A stretch of DNA of 39,178 bases, from positions 1 through 39,178 of the IMG/VR virus record IMGVR_UViG_3300025120_000173; one strand, 5' to 3'. Shown here piece after piece: positions 23,201 to 31,965 of the stretch (positions are counted from its first letter, which is position 1; every line of letters begins with the position of its first letter). The position numbers and the translations under genes are program-made. The notes below the pieces were generated by a model. The model ran no database searches, was not told the DNA's origin, and saw only the letters and a program-made list of their open reading frames with translations. Source of the stretch: a virus.

Positions 23201-26200
23201 TTATGCACAGTCACAACAGGCATCTGATGGACTGCTACTGTCATAACATAATTCTATTAATGTTGGTTCTCTTAAATCCCAGACTAAATACAAATAATCT
23301 TCCTGTGGAGTATATACAAAGCTAGCTTCATATTGCAAACCACTTGATGTAATTGGAGTTGCTGTATTTAATAATGGTAATAATGTATTTATTTGATTTT
23401 GATTGTAATTTACATCACTTGATAAATATTTAAATTTATCTTTTAAAGGATCAAAAATAAAACTTTGCCCAGCATCTTGTCTTGCTTGCATTATTACAGT
23501 TGCACCATCAGGTGGTAAAGATCCAAAAGAAGTATCTCCTGTGTTTTCTACAAACAACGAAACACCTGTATCGCTCAATACAACACTGTTAGTGCTATAA
23601 GGACTTAAATCTGAGTTAAGTTGCCATCTATATCTTATAGTTGTAGATAAATTAACATCTCCATTAAAATTTATAACTATTTTTTTAACTGTTACTTGTG
23701 GTGCAATTGGACAATTAAACACAGCAGTGTAACTAGCTGTTGATACAGGAGTTATTTTTACTGATGCATTAGCAGGATAATTTAATGTTTTATTAAAAGT
23801 AACAGTACTTAATCCGTTTATATTTCCACTAAACACTTGAACACCATTCCACTCAACCTCAACTTTAATTACGCCTGCAGTTACATTAAAATCAAAATTA
23901 ACAGGGCCTATAATTGTGCTCAAGTCAATTAATAAATCTTGAGCTATATCTGATTTGTTTACATCTAAAGTATATCCACAATTTCTTTCAGTAGGAAGTT
24001 GAGGTAATAATGTAGTGTTAGAACTTAAAACAAACTCATTCATGTAAGGATCAAATCCTCCTAATTTTTGAGTTTCAAAATCTTCTACAAATAAATCTCT
24101 AAACCAAGATCTCATTCCTACTCTAGATATTAAAGTAAGTTTGTCGTTTTTTGCAGAAGTTCCTTTTAGTTGAATTACAGAACTTCTTTTAGCGTCAGTA
24201 AAAAACACATCATAACCCCAAGATGTAAAACTTTCTGGGTTGTTGCTTATTCCATACTCCTCTGGTCTGGCAAGTTGCGTTCCTAAAACTTCAGGAACTG
24301 AGGTAATTGCTCCTCCAGCTGCAGCATCTGATAATAAATTTTTTCCTACTAATAAATTAGAAACCTTATCTTCTTGTAAAACTAATATATCTGTTTGTCT
24401 AGCGTGCATAACCCTAATTGGCCCATAGGCTTCTTCAAGAGTTTTAAAGTTTGCTAATGCTAAATTAAATTGATTTAGTTTGTTTAAGTTAGTTTCTTGA
24501 TTAAATACCCCACTATATGTTACGTCCGTTGTTCTTACAGCTTTTTGATATTGTTCTTCTGAAACTGATGTTACTTTTTCACCTAATTGCAAATATGGTT
24601 TAGTCAGTCCTGATAATACAAAATTTTCTTCAACTCCATTGCCAAAAGTATAGCAATTAAAAAATGTTAAATCTATTACTGCTGGTAAAGATGAGGTTTG
24701 ATTTTGATCGTTATCACCTGTTCCAGACATATGATATCCTCCTACAACATCAAAAGCTTGTTCATTTTCATAATAAAGTTCATCATTTGCATCTAATGGT
24801 TCAGTTTCAAAAACAGTTAAGCTAGATGCTCGTTCGAGTGTAAACGCTACACTACAATAAGATCCTCTTTTGTCAGGTGAGCTACACTTTGGAGTACCTA
24901 CTGACCACCATAAAAATAATTGATTAGTATTAGGTCTACCATCTGCGCTTGATGCATCTTGTCTTTGAAAACCAATATAACTTTGCCCATTGGATCCTCT
25001 TACAGAAAAGTCAGCAAAACCTTTTATATCATCATACTGATTAACTTGATTTATAGTATCATCACTACCAGTCGTAATTCCATTAGCAAGATTAACTCTA
25101 TCTCCTACAACCCAAGAATGTAAGTTATCGTAATCTCTTGAAGATACAAAGTTTTTTTCATAAGCATACTTTCTACTACCACATTTACTACCTCTCTTTC
25201 TTCTATTTGCATTAATTCTAATTTGAATTAATGAACCTGCAGGAATATCTATATCTATAAACTGAGTACCTGGTGCTCCAGTAGAATCAGGATTATCAAA
25301 AGAACAACTAGCGGTAGCAATAGGATAATCATCTCCATCACTACCTTTCCTTTCTACAAAAGAATTAGGTGGCTTGTTAGCTGCAAAATTAGAAGGCTTT
25401 AATCTCATGTAAGTTCCAGTTGGCTGTCCACATGTTCCTTCTACCACTTCATCATCTCTATTTCTTCTACATAAAAAATCTTCAGCTTCACTACCAAAAC
25501 CTAAAACTTTAGTAGATGCGCAATTTAAAACAGGCCCATTAGTATCTGATTTAATAAATAAAGTATCATTATCTTTTACCTTATCTCTATTGTCTCCATC
25601 TAATAAATAATAAGCATCTCCTGTTTCTTCTTCTCTAAAAAATATATTACTATAAATTGTTCTATAAAGACCTTTAGATTCCTTAATAACAAATTTATAT
25701 TTAGTTGCCCAATAAGGTGGGTAACTATTCATTGTTACTCTAATATTGTTTTTATCAATAGATTTATCACATCCTACAAATACCGTATTATCAGTATCAA
25801 CTAAGGCAGTTGATGCTCTACCATAATCATCTAAATACACCACTGCAACTTCATAGTCTCTATTACTGTGTAAAGATTCTTTTGAAGAACTTTGAGAATA
25901 CAAACCTGTTGCATTTACGCATTGTAAATATTCATATGCAATAGCTTCTGGAACTACAGGAACTGGAGGATCTACCGTTTGATCAAATTGTTGAAATTTA
26001 AGAGCTGGTAATGTAAAGCTAATTTCTGTACTACCTTGAGTTGCACCTATTTGAATTGGTTGCGGAGTTGCAGTAAGTCCAAACCCAACTTTTTCCCATG
26101 TGTTTTTAGAAACTGATCCACAAATAAATAAATCTGTAAGAGATGTTCCTTCATTTTCTAAGCCTGCAGGAAATAAACATGGGTTGTCTACAACAGGAAC

Positions 26201-27610
26201 AAAATCTTGTACCGCAGAAATAAATTCTGCACTCGTTGCCATTTCAAAAACACTTGAATAATCTTGTTGTAAAACAAATAAAAATGTTTCTACAAATTCA
26301 TTCGCAGGCTCTGTACCATCACTATAAGTAGCATCTCCTGTAAAACCAGCGCTTGTGAAATTAAAATCTACACCTATTTGAGCACCTTCTTCTAATATAA
26401 TATTATCTCCACCAAAATCAATAGTTGCTGTAGCATTTATAACTACATTAGAAATATCTATACTATATGTAAAATTACTAAGAGTTCCAGTTATTTCATC
26501 AGCAGTTAATGATTCGCTAATTAATTCTAAATCGTAATCTAAATATATGTCTTTGTCGTTTTCATCTACAATATCATATCCATCAACATAATTTCCATAC
26601 ATTAATCTATTACCCATTATTGTTTGAGCTTGAGATTTTAATGGTACATTATCAAAAAGCCTTAATAGTTGCGCTTCTGGTAAAGTAGTATATATTTTTT
26701 TGTTATTAAAACTTATTGATTGTTCGGTATTATCTAACCAACCTTCATTAACCTTGTTAAATCTTTCTATTACATTAACACTTTGGCTTGTGCTAAATTT
26801 AAAAATAACATCTAAATCTTTAACGTTTTTACCTCCAGTATTAAAAATTATATCTACTGTGTTAAAAATATTTCTCATTCCCTCTTGATTGTAATTGCTG
26901 TAATCAAATTGAAAAGGGCCTGGAGTAAATGCATATCTGCTAAAAGGAGACATAGCAGAGTATTCTCCATCTTCATACTGCCATCTATAAGCGAAACTAA
27001 TTAAAATTTCTTCTAAATAATTTTCACCTCCACCTACTTTGTATTGTTCTATTTTTGGAGCATTTAAAGGTGGAGCTAAAACAACTCCTATATCTTGTTC
27101 GGTTAAAGTATCTCCTGCTGCTGTTGGCAATGAATAATTTCTGGTAGTATTTATTTTTCTAGGAGGATTTAAATTGTCAGTAAAAAATAATAAATCACCA
27201 ATAAGATTTATACCATTAATTAAATAGTCTTTGTCAAAATTTAATATTGACGTAGAAATAACATGATAAATTAAAACAAATGTTCTTGTATTGTAAGAAA
27301 CAATCATGTCAACTACTCCAGTGGAAGAAACTGTGTTAGCTGGATCATTAACAAACCAATACATGGTTTCATTTCCACCATCTTCAAATGCTCCTATACA
27401 TTTAGCTTCAGAGCTAAGAGGTGAGTTTTCAAATTCAAGTTCAACTAAAAGTTCATTTCCCTTAGAGTTTTCTACTGCGCCTATTTCTGTGCCTTCTGTA
27501 GAACCTAAACGTATGTTTAAAGCATCAATATATTCTCCCTGCGGAACAAGACGTTCATCAACGCCTTTATTCATTCTTCCTTTTATAAAGTTTTTTGAAA
27601 TTTTAGGCAT
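23201..27610 (-). CDS. Large tail hub/nozzle protein (T7 gp12 / P22 gp10-like position)
   Basis: 1469 residues. The N-terminus ISKNFIKGRMNKGVDERLVP, then GEYIDALNIRLGSTE and EIGAVENSKGNE, matches the opening of tail tubular B/nozzle proteins ('F.gG...d.RL.pG.y.da.N...g..G'). What follows is long, beta-rich and repeat-like, consistent with a propeller core plus inserted domains. A basic, cysteine-containing loop (RRKRGSKCGSRKY) lies mid-protein. The C-terminal quarter contains Ig-like-looking strands and ends SSPSDACCDCA, an unusual cysteine-rich tip. At nearly twice the length of T7 gp12 it probably also carries host-contact domains. It starts 1 base after the tail-tube-like gene ends. Confidence 0.65.
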   Translation of the reverse strand: MPKISKNFIKGRMNKGVDERLVPQGEYIDALNIRLGSTEGTEIGAVENSKGNELLVELEFENSPLSSEAKCIGAFEDGGNETMYWFVNDPANTVSSTGVVDMIVSYNTRTFVLIYHVISTSILNFDKDYLINGINLIGDLLFFTDNLNPPRKINTTRNYSLPTAAGDTLTEQDIGVVLAPPLNAPKIEQYKVGGGENYLEEILISFAYRWQYEDGEYSAMSPFSRYAFTPGPFQFDYSNYNQEGMRNIFNTVDIIFNTGGKNVKDLDVIFKFSTSQSVNVIERFNKVNEGWLDNTEQSISFNNKKIYTTLPEAQLLRLFDNVPLKSQAQTIMGNRLMYGNYVDGYDIVDENDKDIYLDYDLELISESLTADEITGTLSNFTYSIDISNVVINATATIDFGGDNIILEEGAQIGVDFNFTSAGFTGDATYSDGTEPANEFVETFLFVLQQDYSSVFEMATSAEFISAVQDFVPVVDNPCLFPAGLENEGTSLTDLFICGSVSKNTWEKVGFGLTATPQPIQIGATQGSTEISFTLPALKFQQFDQTVDPPVPVVPEAIAYEYLQCVNATGLYSQSSSKESLHSNRDYEVAVVYLDDYGRASTALVDTDNTVFVGCDKSIDKNNIRVTMNSYPPYWATKYKFVIKESKGLYRTIYSNIFFREEETGDAYYLLDGDNRDKVKDNDTLFIKSDTNGPVLNCASTKVLGFGSEAEDFLCRRNRDDEVVEGTCGQPTGTYMRLKPSNFAANKPPNSFVERKGSDGDDYPIATASCSFDNPDSTGAPGTQFIDIDIPAGSLIQIRINANRRKRGSKCGSRKYAYEKNFVSSRDYDNLHSWVVGDRVNLANGITTGSDDTINQVNQYDDIKGFADFSVRGSNGQSYIGFQRQDASSADGRPNTNQLFLWWSVGTPKCSSPDKRGSYCSVAFTLERASSLTVFETEPLDANDELYYENEQAFDVVGGYHMSGTGDNDQNQTSSLPAVIDLTFFNCYTFGNGVEENFVLSGLTKPYLQLGEKVTSVSEEQYQKAVRTTDVTYSGVFNQETNLNKLNQFNLALANFKTLEEAYGPIRVMHARQTDILVLQEDKVSNLLVGKNLLSDAAAGGAITSVPEVLGTQLARPEEYGISNNPESFTSWGYDVFFTDAKRSSVIQLKGTSAKNDKLTLISRVGMRSWFRDLFVEDFETQKLGGFDPYMNEFVLSSNTTLLPQLPTERNCGYTLDVNKSDIAQDLLIDLSTIIGPVNFDFNVTAGVIKVEVEWNGVQVFSGNINGLSTVTFNKTLNYPANASVKITPVSTASYTAVFNCPIAPQVTVKKIVINFNGDVNLSTTIRYRWQLNSDLSPYSTNSVVLSDTGVSLFVENTGDTSFGSLPPDGATVIMQARQDAGQSFIFDPLKDKFKYLSSDVNYNQNQINTLLPLLNTATPITSSGLQYEASFVYTPQEDYLYLVWDLREPTLIELCYDSSSPSDACCDCA

Positions 27611-27611
27611 A

Positions 27612-28538
27612 TTACTTTATCCATTTATTTTGACCTCTTAGATTCATTAATAATCTACCAGGGTGTATATTACTCAATCTTAATTTTGCGTTTCTTAAAA
27701 GCGCTGTTTTCTCTTTTCTAAGCCTATTTACTATATACTCTTGAATTCCAATTTTACTATTTAATATATTGTACTTCATAGAAGCATATATAAACTCTTC
27801 AAAAAGTTTATTTACACTTACTTGAGAATCATTGCCTTTTTCCATTCCATCTGAAACATACTCTAAAATACAAAGTTCTCCTGCCATGTCAGAACTAAAA
27901 TTAATTACGCCACCTTTTCGGTTAATACTAAATGTAGGATTTTGATTGGCTGTTTCTGTATTTAATCCATATCTACCTCCCACTGGATATTCAAAATACC
28001 ATAAGCCATTATAAAAATAACCTTCTTGTCCATCATAAGGACTTTGTTCATTAAGATAAATAGATTTTTTCCCACCTGTTATTCTTTGTAAGTCAATTGT
28101 TGATGTAGATGGCTTTAGTATATTTCCTTTATCATCAAATAATATTCTACAATTATTGTCTTGTAAATAAGCATTACTCCAATTTGTTTGAATGTTTTCA
28201 GACAAAGGAAATAATGTTCCATTTTTATACATTGAAAGTCTTACCCAGTTTACAAAATCAGGCGGCATAACAAATCTTAAAGTATCGCAAACTTCTAATT
28301 CTAATATTTTAATTTCTTTTAAAGAGTCATAATTTAATTCTTGTATTGATCTTTTTGCATGAAAAAGTATATTGTATCTTTCAGAATTATTAATTAATTT
28401 ATCATTGCCAACATACATTAGCATAAAATTATTTACAATATCATCTATTGGAACAAATTGATAAGAGCCCCAATTAGCGCTTTCGCTATTAAAGTCTCCA
28501 TTGTTTTCGTAATAAGTGTAGTCGTTTATATATGCCAT
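27612..28538 (-). CDS. Tail tube/adaptor protein (T7 gp11-like position)
   Basis: 308 residues. FHAKRSIQELNYDSLKEIK followed by VCDTLRFVMPPDFVNWVRLSM resembles the part of gatekeeper/tail tubular A proteins where an N-terminal helical bundle meets the beta core. The C-terminal section is helical and basic (YIVNRLRKEKTALLRNAKLRLSNIHPGRLLMNLRGQNKWIK). It lies between the adaptor gene (2-base gap) and the nozzle gene (1-base gap). It probably forms the ring joining portal/adaptor to nozzle. The family call comes from motif spacing and order, not a full match. Confidence 0.55.
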   Translation of the reverse strand: MAYINDYTYYENNGDFNSESANWGSYQFVPIDDIVNNFMLMYVGNDKLINNSERYNILFHAKRSIQELNYDSLKEIKILELEVCDTLRFVMPPDFVNWVRLSMYKNGTLFPLSENIQTNWSNAYLQDNNCRILFDDKGNILKPSTSTIDLQRITGGKKSIYLNEQSPYDGQEGYFYNGLWYFEYPVGGRYGLNTETANQNPTFSINRKGGVINFSSDMAGELCILEYVSDGMEKGNDSQVSVNKLFEEFIYASMKYNILNSKIGIQEYIVNRLRKEKTALLRNAKLRLSNIHPGRLLMNLRGQNKWIK

Positions 28539-28540
28539 AA

Positions 28541-29605
28541 TTATTGTCCTTCTTGTTTGTTAGCTTCCATTTCTTCTGCTTTTCCAAATCCAGCAACTTG
28601 AGCGTCTCTAATTGAAACTCCAGCATATTGTAAAATCTTATTAATTAAATTTGTTTCGTCTGAATCTGGTAATTCAAAATTTTGATAATCAGCAGCAGTT
28701 TCATCAAAAGAAGGTTCTCCACCGCCAAATTGAACATATGTCCAATTAGGTATTTTAGGATATCTTATATATTGACAAAATATTCTCCCATAATATCCAT
28801 CAGTGTTGTTAGTAGATGTATTCATGTTTTCATATCCAAACTCAAAATTTTTAGGATATATTTGAATAGTTCTATTGTCTTGACTATATGCTGGGAATGA
28901 TTCAGTTGGTGTTGTTAAAGACGATTGATTTAACATTGTTATTTTTGATTGAGTAACTTTCTCGCACTCATTCATACCACTTCTTAAACTAAATATATTA
29001 TATGGAGTGTTAGAGGCTGGGAAAATACCAGATGATAATTGAATAGCATTTATAGGGTTAACGTAATTTACACTTATGTCTGTTACATAAGCTGTTTGTC
29101 CTGTTGTTAGGTTTATAACCAAATCACCAGGCTGAACACCTAATCTATAAAAATCTTTTGTAGTGTCTGTTAAAATATTTCCTACAGCTAGAGAGGAAGT
29201 ATTAGTACTTTGCTTAACTAAATACTTAGTTAGTAATAATATTTTATTTAATAAATAATAATCTGATCCAGTTGTATTTAATGTTGGAACACTAAACGTA
29301 GATGTATATACATTTGGAGGAGATAAAGTATAACTTGATAATTGAACAGGTTGTAGTATTTGTTGTTCAGAAAAAATATTAATTACTTCCTCTAAATTCT
29401 TAACTATATCTGCATAGTCGCTACCAGATATTCTTGCATTTTGTTTTACTATTTGAGAATTATATTGATAAAAATAATCTTCAAAAATATCTAATTGCGC
29501 TTGTTTTGCATACAAGTTAAAATCATTAGGAGTTATATACCCAAAGTTATTCTTATTAGCAATAGAAAGCACAGTAGCTCTGACTGTATTTATAAGTGAT
29601 GCCAT
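28541..29605 (-). CDS. Head-tail adaptor/connector protein
   Basis: 354 residues. The N-terminus SIANKNNFGYITPNDFNLYAKQAQLDIFEDYFY is characteristic of a structural protein placed after the capsid genes in Bacteroidota phages. A helical C-terminus (ETNLINKILQYAGVSIRDAQVAGFGKAEEMEANKQEGQ) could dock onto the portal. The centre is beta-rich with Thr/Ser. It is the first gene after a strong terminator and has its own -7 box, so it begins the tail operon. I infer connector function from gene order: portal, scaffold, capsid, then this. Confidence 0.55.
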   Translation of the reverse strand: MASLINTVRATVLSIANKNNFGYITPNDFNLYAKQAQLDIFEDYFYQYNSQIVKQNARISGSDYADIVKNLEEVINIFSEQQILQPVQLSSYTLSPPNVYTSTFSVPTLNTTGSDYYLLNKILLLTKYLVKQSTNTSSLAVGNILTDTTKDFYRLGVQPGDLVINLTTGQTAYVTDISVNYVNPINAIQLSSGIFPASNTPYNIFSLRSGMNECEKVTQSKITMLNQSSLTTPTESFPAYSQDNRTIQIYPKNFEFGYENMNTSTNNTDGYYGRIFCQYIRYPKIPNWTYVQFGGGEPSFDETAADYQNFELPDSDETNLINKILQYAGVSIRDAQVAGFGKAEEMEANKQEGQ

Positions 29606-29623
29606 TCGTTGTTTTTCTTTCTA

Positions 29624-29631
29624 CAAAGATA
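29624..29631 (-). promoter_or_regulatory. Bacteroidota -7 box before the tail genes
   Basis: TATCTTTG on the minus strand, an exact TAnnTTTG match, 18 bases before the adaptor ATG. The upstream -33 region falls within the terminator hairpin, so termination of the head unit and initiation of the tail unit are packed into about 45 bases. Confidence 0.55.
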
Positions 29632-29632
29632 A

Positions 29633-29666
29633 GAAAAAAAAAGAGGCCTCTTTTTTTGAGGCCTCT
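29633..29666 (-). terminator. Strong Rho-independent terminator after the head genes
   Basis: On the minus strand AGAGGCCTC (29666-29658), a 7-base A loop, then GAGGCCTCT (29650-29642) form a 9-pair stem, followed by a T run across 29641-29634. It lies 5 bases after the stop of the 248-residue gene and closes the scaffold-capsid unit. Each arm contains the palindrome GAGGCCTC. Confidence 0.9.
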
Positions 29667-29670
29667 ATTG

Positions 29671-30417
29671 TTAATCTAGTTTTGATTCTAGTATTCTTAA
29701 GACTTCTATGCCTTCATCACTCTGTAAAAATGATGCTAATATAAATAGAGGATCTTCTCCATAAGGAACAGTCATAAGCTTCTTTTTATTACCTTTTAAG
29801 TTGTAATAAACATCTTTGTTGTTTTTTAACATTAATAATCCTTCGCCAAAAAACTTAGCACATTTATTTTGAAGAGACAATAAAGGATCGTTTAAAGATT
29901 CCATAAAATCTTCAGGGTATCTTTTAGCGAACATTCTAACATCTCTTTTTAATTCTGCGGAAGACATTTTATTTATATTCAAACCTATAACTACTCTAGC
30001 TATAGTTTCCAACATTTCAATATCAAGTTCTTTTGCTAATAACTGTGATTCTAAAGCTAAATCCAAATCATCAACTTCAATTGAAGCATCTTTTTCTTTA
30101 TCAACTTCAACAAACTCTGTTCCATTAGCAGGGTGATAGTTTAAAAATTCTTGCAGGATCTGGTTTTGTTTATTTACTGTTAAAAATCCATCTTCAAAAA
30201 CAATAGGTTCTAATATTACATTTCCGTCTTGCTCATCTTCAAAAACACTTTTTTGATTTCTAGCATAACGTAATGCTCTATTTTGACCTGTTTCATCATC
30301 AAAATATAATAAGGATCTTCTTTTAGTATTCCTTGAAGGAATTGTATAGCTCAATGGAGCTTTATCTCTGGTAAGTTTATAGCTTTTATCAACAAAAGCT
30401 TTTTTGTTTTTTTTCAT
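29671..30417 (-). CDS. Head-associated protein, function unknown
   Basis: 248 residues. The N-terminal 50 are basic (MKKNKKAFVDKSYKLTRDKA). The middle FLTVNKQNQILQEFLNYHPANG has the 'G.l.v.k....L..FL..HP.N' pattern found in small structural proteins next to the capsid gene of several large phages. An acidic stretch (EVDDLDLALESQ) leads into a helical C-terminus with ELKRDVRMFAKRYPEDFMESLNDP. No enzyme motif is seen. It is downstream of the capsid gene, behind a hairpin that could lower its expression relative to capsid, and just before the terminator. Probably a minor head or assembly protein. Confidence 0.5.
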   Translation of the reverse strand: MKKNKKAFVDKSYKLTRDKAPLSYTIPSRNTKRRSLLYFDDETGQNRALRYARNQKSVFEDEQDGNVILEPIVFEDGFLTVNKQNQILQEFLNYHPANGTEFVEVDKEKDASIEVDDLDLALESQLLAKELDIEMLETIARVVIGLNINKMSSAELKRDVRMFAKRYPEDFMESLNDPLLSLQNKCAKFFGEGLLMLKNNKDVYYNLKGNKKKLMTVPYGEDPLFILASFLQSDEGIEVLRILESKLD

Positions 30418-30453
30418 TTGATTTAAATTTAATTTTAATAAAAGTAATAATTA

Positions 30454-30474
30454 CCCTCGTAATTTCAACGAGGG
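30454..30474 (-). terminator. Hairpin between capsid and downstream gene (possible partial terminator)
   Basis: CCCTCGT 30454-30460 pairs with ACGAGGG 30468-30474 across a 7-base loop. On the minus strand no immediate T run follows (only TTTT about 11 bases on), so readthrough is expected. It could cut expression after capsid or protect the capsid mRNA 3' end. A near -7 box (TACTTTTA) follows it, before the 248-residue gene. Confidence 0.5.
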
Positions 30475-30501
30475 CAACTACTACATAATTATACTCTTAT
30501 C

Positions 30502-31941
30502 TTATTTAAAGATAAAGAAGTTGTTTGCACCTAAAGTACATAAAGCTCTTTCAGATAAGAAGTTTACTTCCATAGCATCTAAGCTAGAAGTAGCTGCTCC
30601 ACCTGCTGAACCTGTAATCCAAGTCTTATAACGTCTATCTTCTGTTTCAGAAGCTCTATAACGAACGTGTAAGAATGGTCTCTTAGCATTTTTGCCAAGT
30701 ACTTGATCATATACTGTAGTTGAACCTGCAGGAACTAAAATTCCATTTATAGCTCCACCAACAATATCACCTCTCATAGTAGGATCATTAAGGTATTTCC
30801 AGTCAGACTTGTAAAAGTCATAACCTCTACGGAATCCTGTGAATCCTAAATTAAGAGCCATATCCTTGTCATTGTCAAATAAACCATAAGACGTACCATC
30901 AGCGGCTAATTGAGCAGAACCATTAAGTCCAGCTAACATGTCATCAATATCAAATCCAAATTGTCTGTTTAAGAAAATTACATTTTCTTCAATTGATCCT
31001 TGCTTGTCTAGTCTTTGAATGATTGCATCAAAGTCTGCAAGAGTTGTTGGGTTTCCAGCACTCCATACATTTCCTCTGTCTTCAACAACATAGAAAAGTC
31101 CTTCTGAACCTTTGTTACCAACACCACTAGCTACTCCTTCAACAACTGCTGCTGCTCCAGATCCTGCTGCTGCAGGTACTGCTTCAACCATTGCTGTTTC
31201 TAAGTAGTCTTCAAAACGAAGTCTAGTTTCATGTTCTGATTTTAAGTACCACAAGAAACCTGTTGCACCATTTTCAGTCGTTACTTCAATCCATCCAATT
31301 TGAGCCATGTCAGAACCAGATACTGCGTAACGGTCTTTAATGATAATTGGAGAGTTTTCAAATATGAAATCATCAGCTTCAAGTTGACCTTGCATACCGA
31401 TAGAACCTTTTTGAAATTCTGAACCATAAATAAATAACGAACATGTAACTGCTCCTGCTCCACCAGCCATTGCTTGACCTCCTGCTTCATAAAAAGCTAC
31501 ATCTATTGTCCCTGGCGCTGCTGTAGGCACTGCTGTTACAATAGCTTTGTTACTTAATACTGAACCTGCTGTGTTATCAGATAACATAATTGTTTGTCCA
31601 ACACGAATTGCAATTTGTCCAGTACCAGGTACTAAAGCATCTGCAATTGTAAGTGTTGCTGTATTTGAACCTGCTGCCTGTGCTGATGTTACACTAACAT
31701 ATTTAGTGTGTAATCTTCCTTGTTCTGCCCATTTAATAAGGTCAGAATTAGAAGGCATTTCAGCGCCTACCATTCTTAAGAATGATGCTACTGTACGATT
31801 ACCATATCTTTCAAATTCTTTTTCATATGTATCTGGAAGATACTGATTTAAGAAATCAAAATTGGTAATGTAGTTTGTCTGTAATAAAACCTGTTCCGAA
31901 CTTGGTTGTAAGTCAAACCCAGGTACTGCATCTACTGCCAT
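30502..31941 (-). CDS. Major capsid protein (HK97-like fold inferred)
   Basis: 479 residues. The N-terminal section NQYLPDTYEKEFERYGNRTVASFLRM, followed by VGAEMPSNSDLIKWAEQGRLH, is a pattern seen in capsid proteins of crAss-like and related Bacteroidota phages. Residues about 80-180 are Ala/Gly/Thr-rich and may be an inserted surface domain. The C-terminal part (FLHVRYRASETEDRRYKTWITGS then SLDAMEVNFLSERALCTLGANNFFIFK) fits the end of an HK97-type core. Composition is more Ala/Gly-rich than neighbours, as is usual for abundant capsid proteins. It lies directly after the scaffold gene, and both are likely driven by the -7 box at 33091. High expression is expected but not shown. Confidence 0.8.
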   Translation of the reverse strand: MAVDAVPGFDLQPSSEQVLLQTNYITNFDFLNQYLPDTYEKEFERYGNRTVASFLRMVGAEMPSNSDLIKWAEQGRLHTKYVSVTSAQAAGSNTATLTIADALVPGTGQIAIRVGQTIMLSDNTAGSVLSNKAIVTAVPTAAPGTIDVAFYEAGGQAMAGGAGAVTCSLFIYGSEFQKGSIGMQGQLEADDFIFENSPIIIKDRYAVSGSDMAQIGWIEVTTENGATGFLWYLKSEHETRLRFEDYLETAMVEAVPAAAGSGAAAVVEGVASGVGNKGSEGLFYVVEDRGNVWSAGNPTTLADFDAIIQRLDKQGSIEENVIFLNRQFGFDIDDMLAGLNGSAQLAADGTSYGLFDNDKDMALNLGFTGFRRGYDFYKSDWKYLNDPTMRGDIVGGAINGILVPAGSTTVYDQVLGKNAKRPFLHVRYRASETEDRRYKTWITGSAGGAATSSLDAMEVNFLSERALCTLGANNFFIFK

Positions 31942-31965
31942 AATAATAATTTTTTAATTTTTAAC

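Noticed and set aside
24240-24428. + strand open frame inside the nozzle gene, one of several opposite the late genes.
   Set aside because: Antisense shadow of a strongly supported gene; no independent motif or leader.
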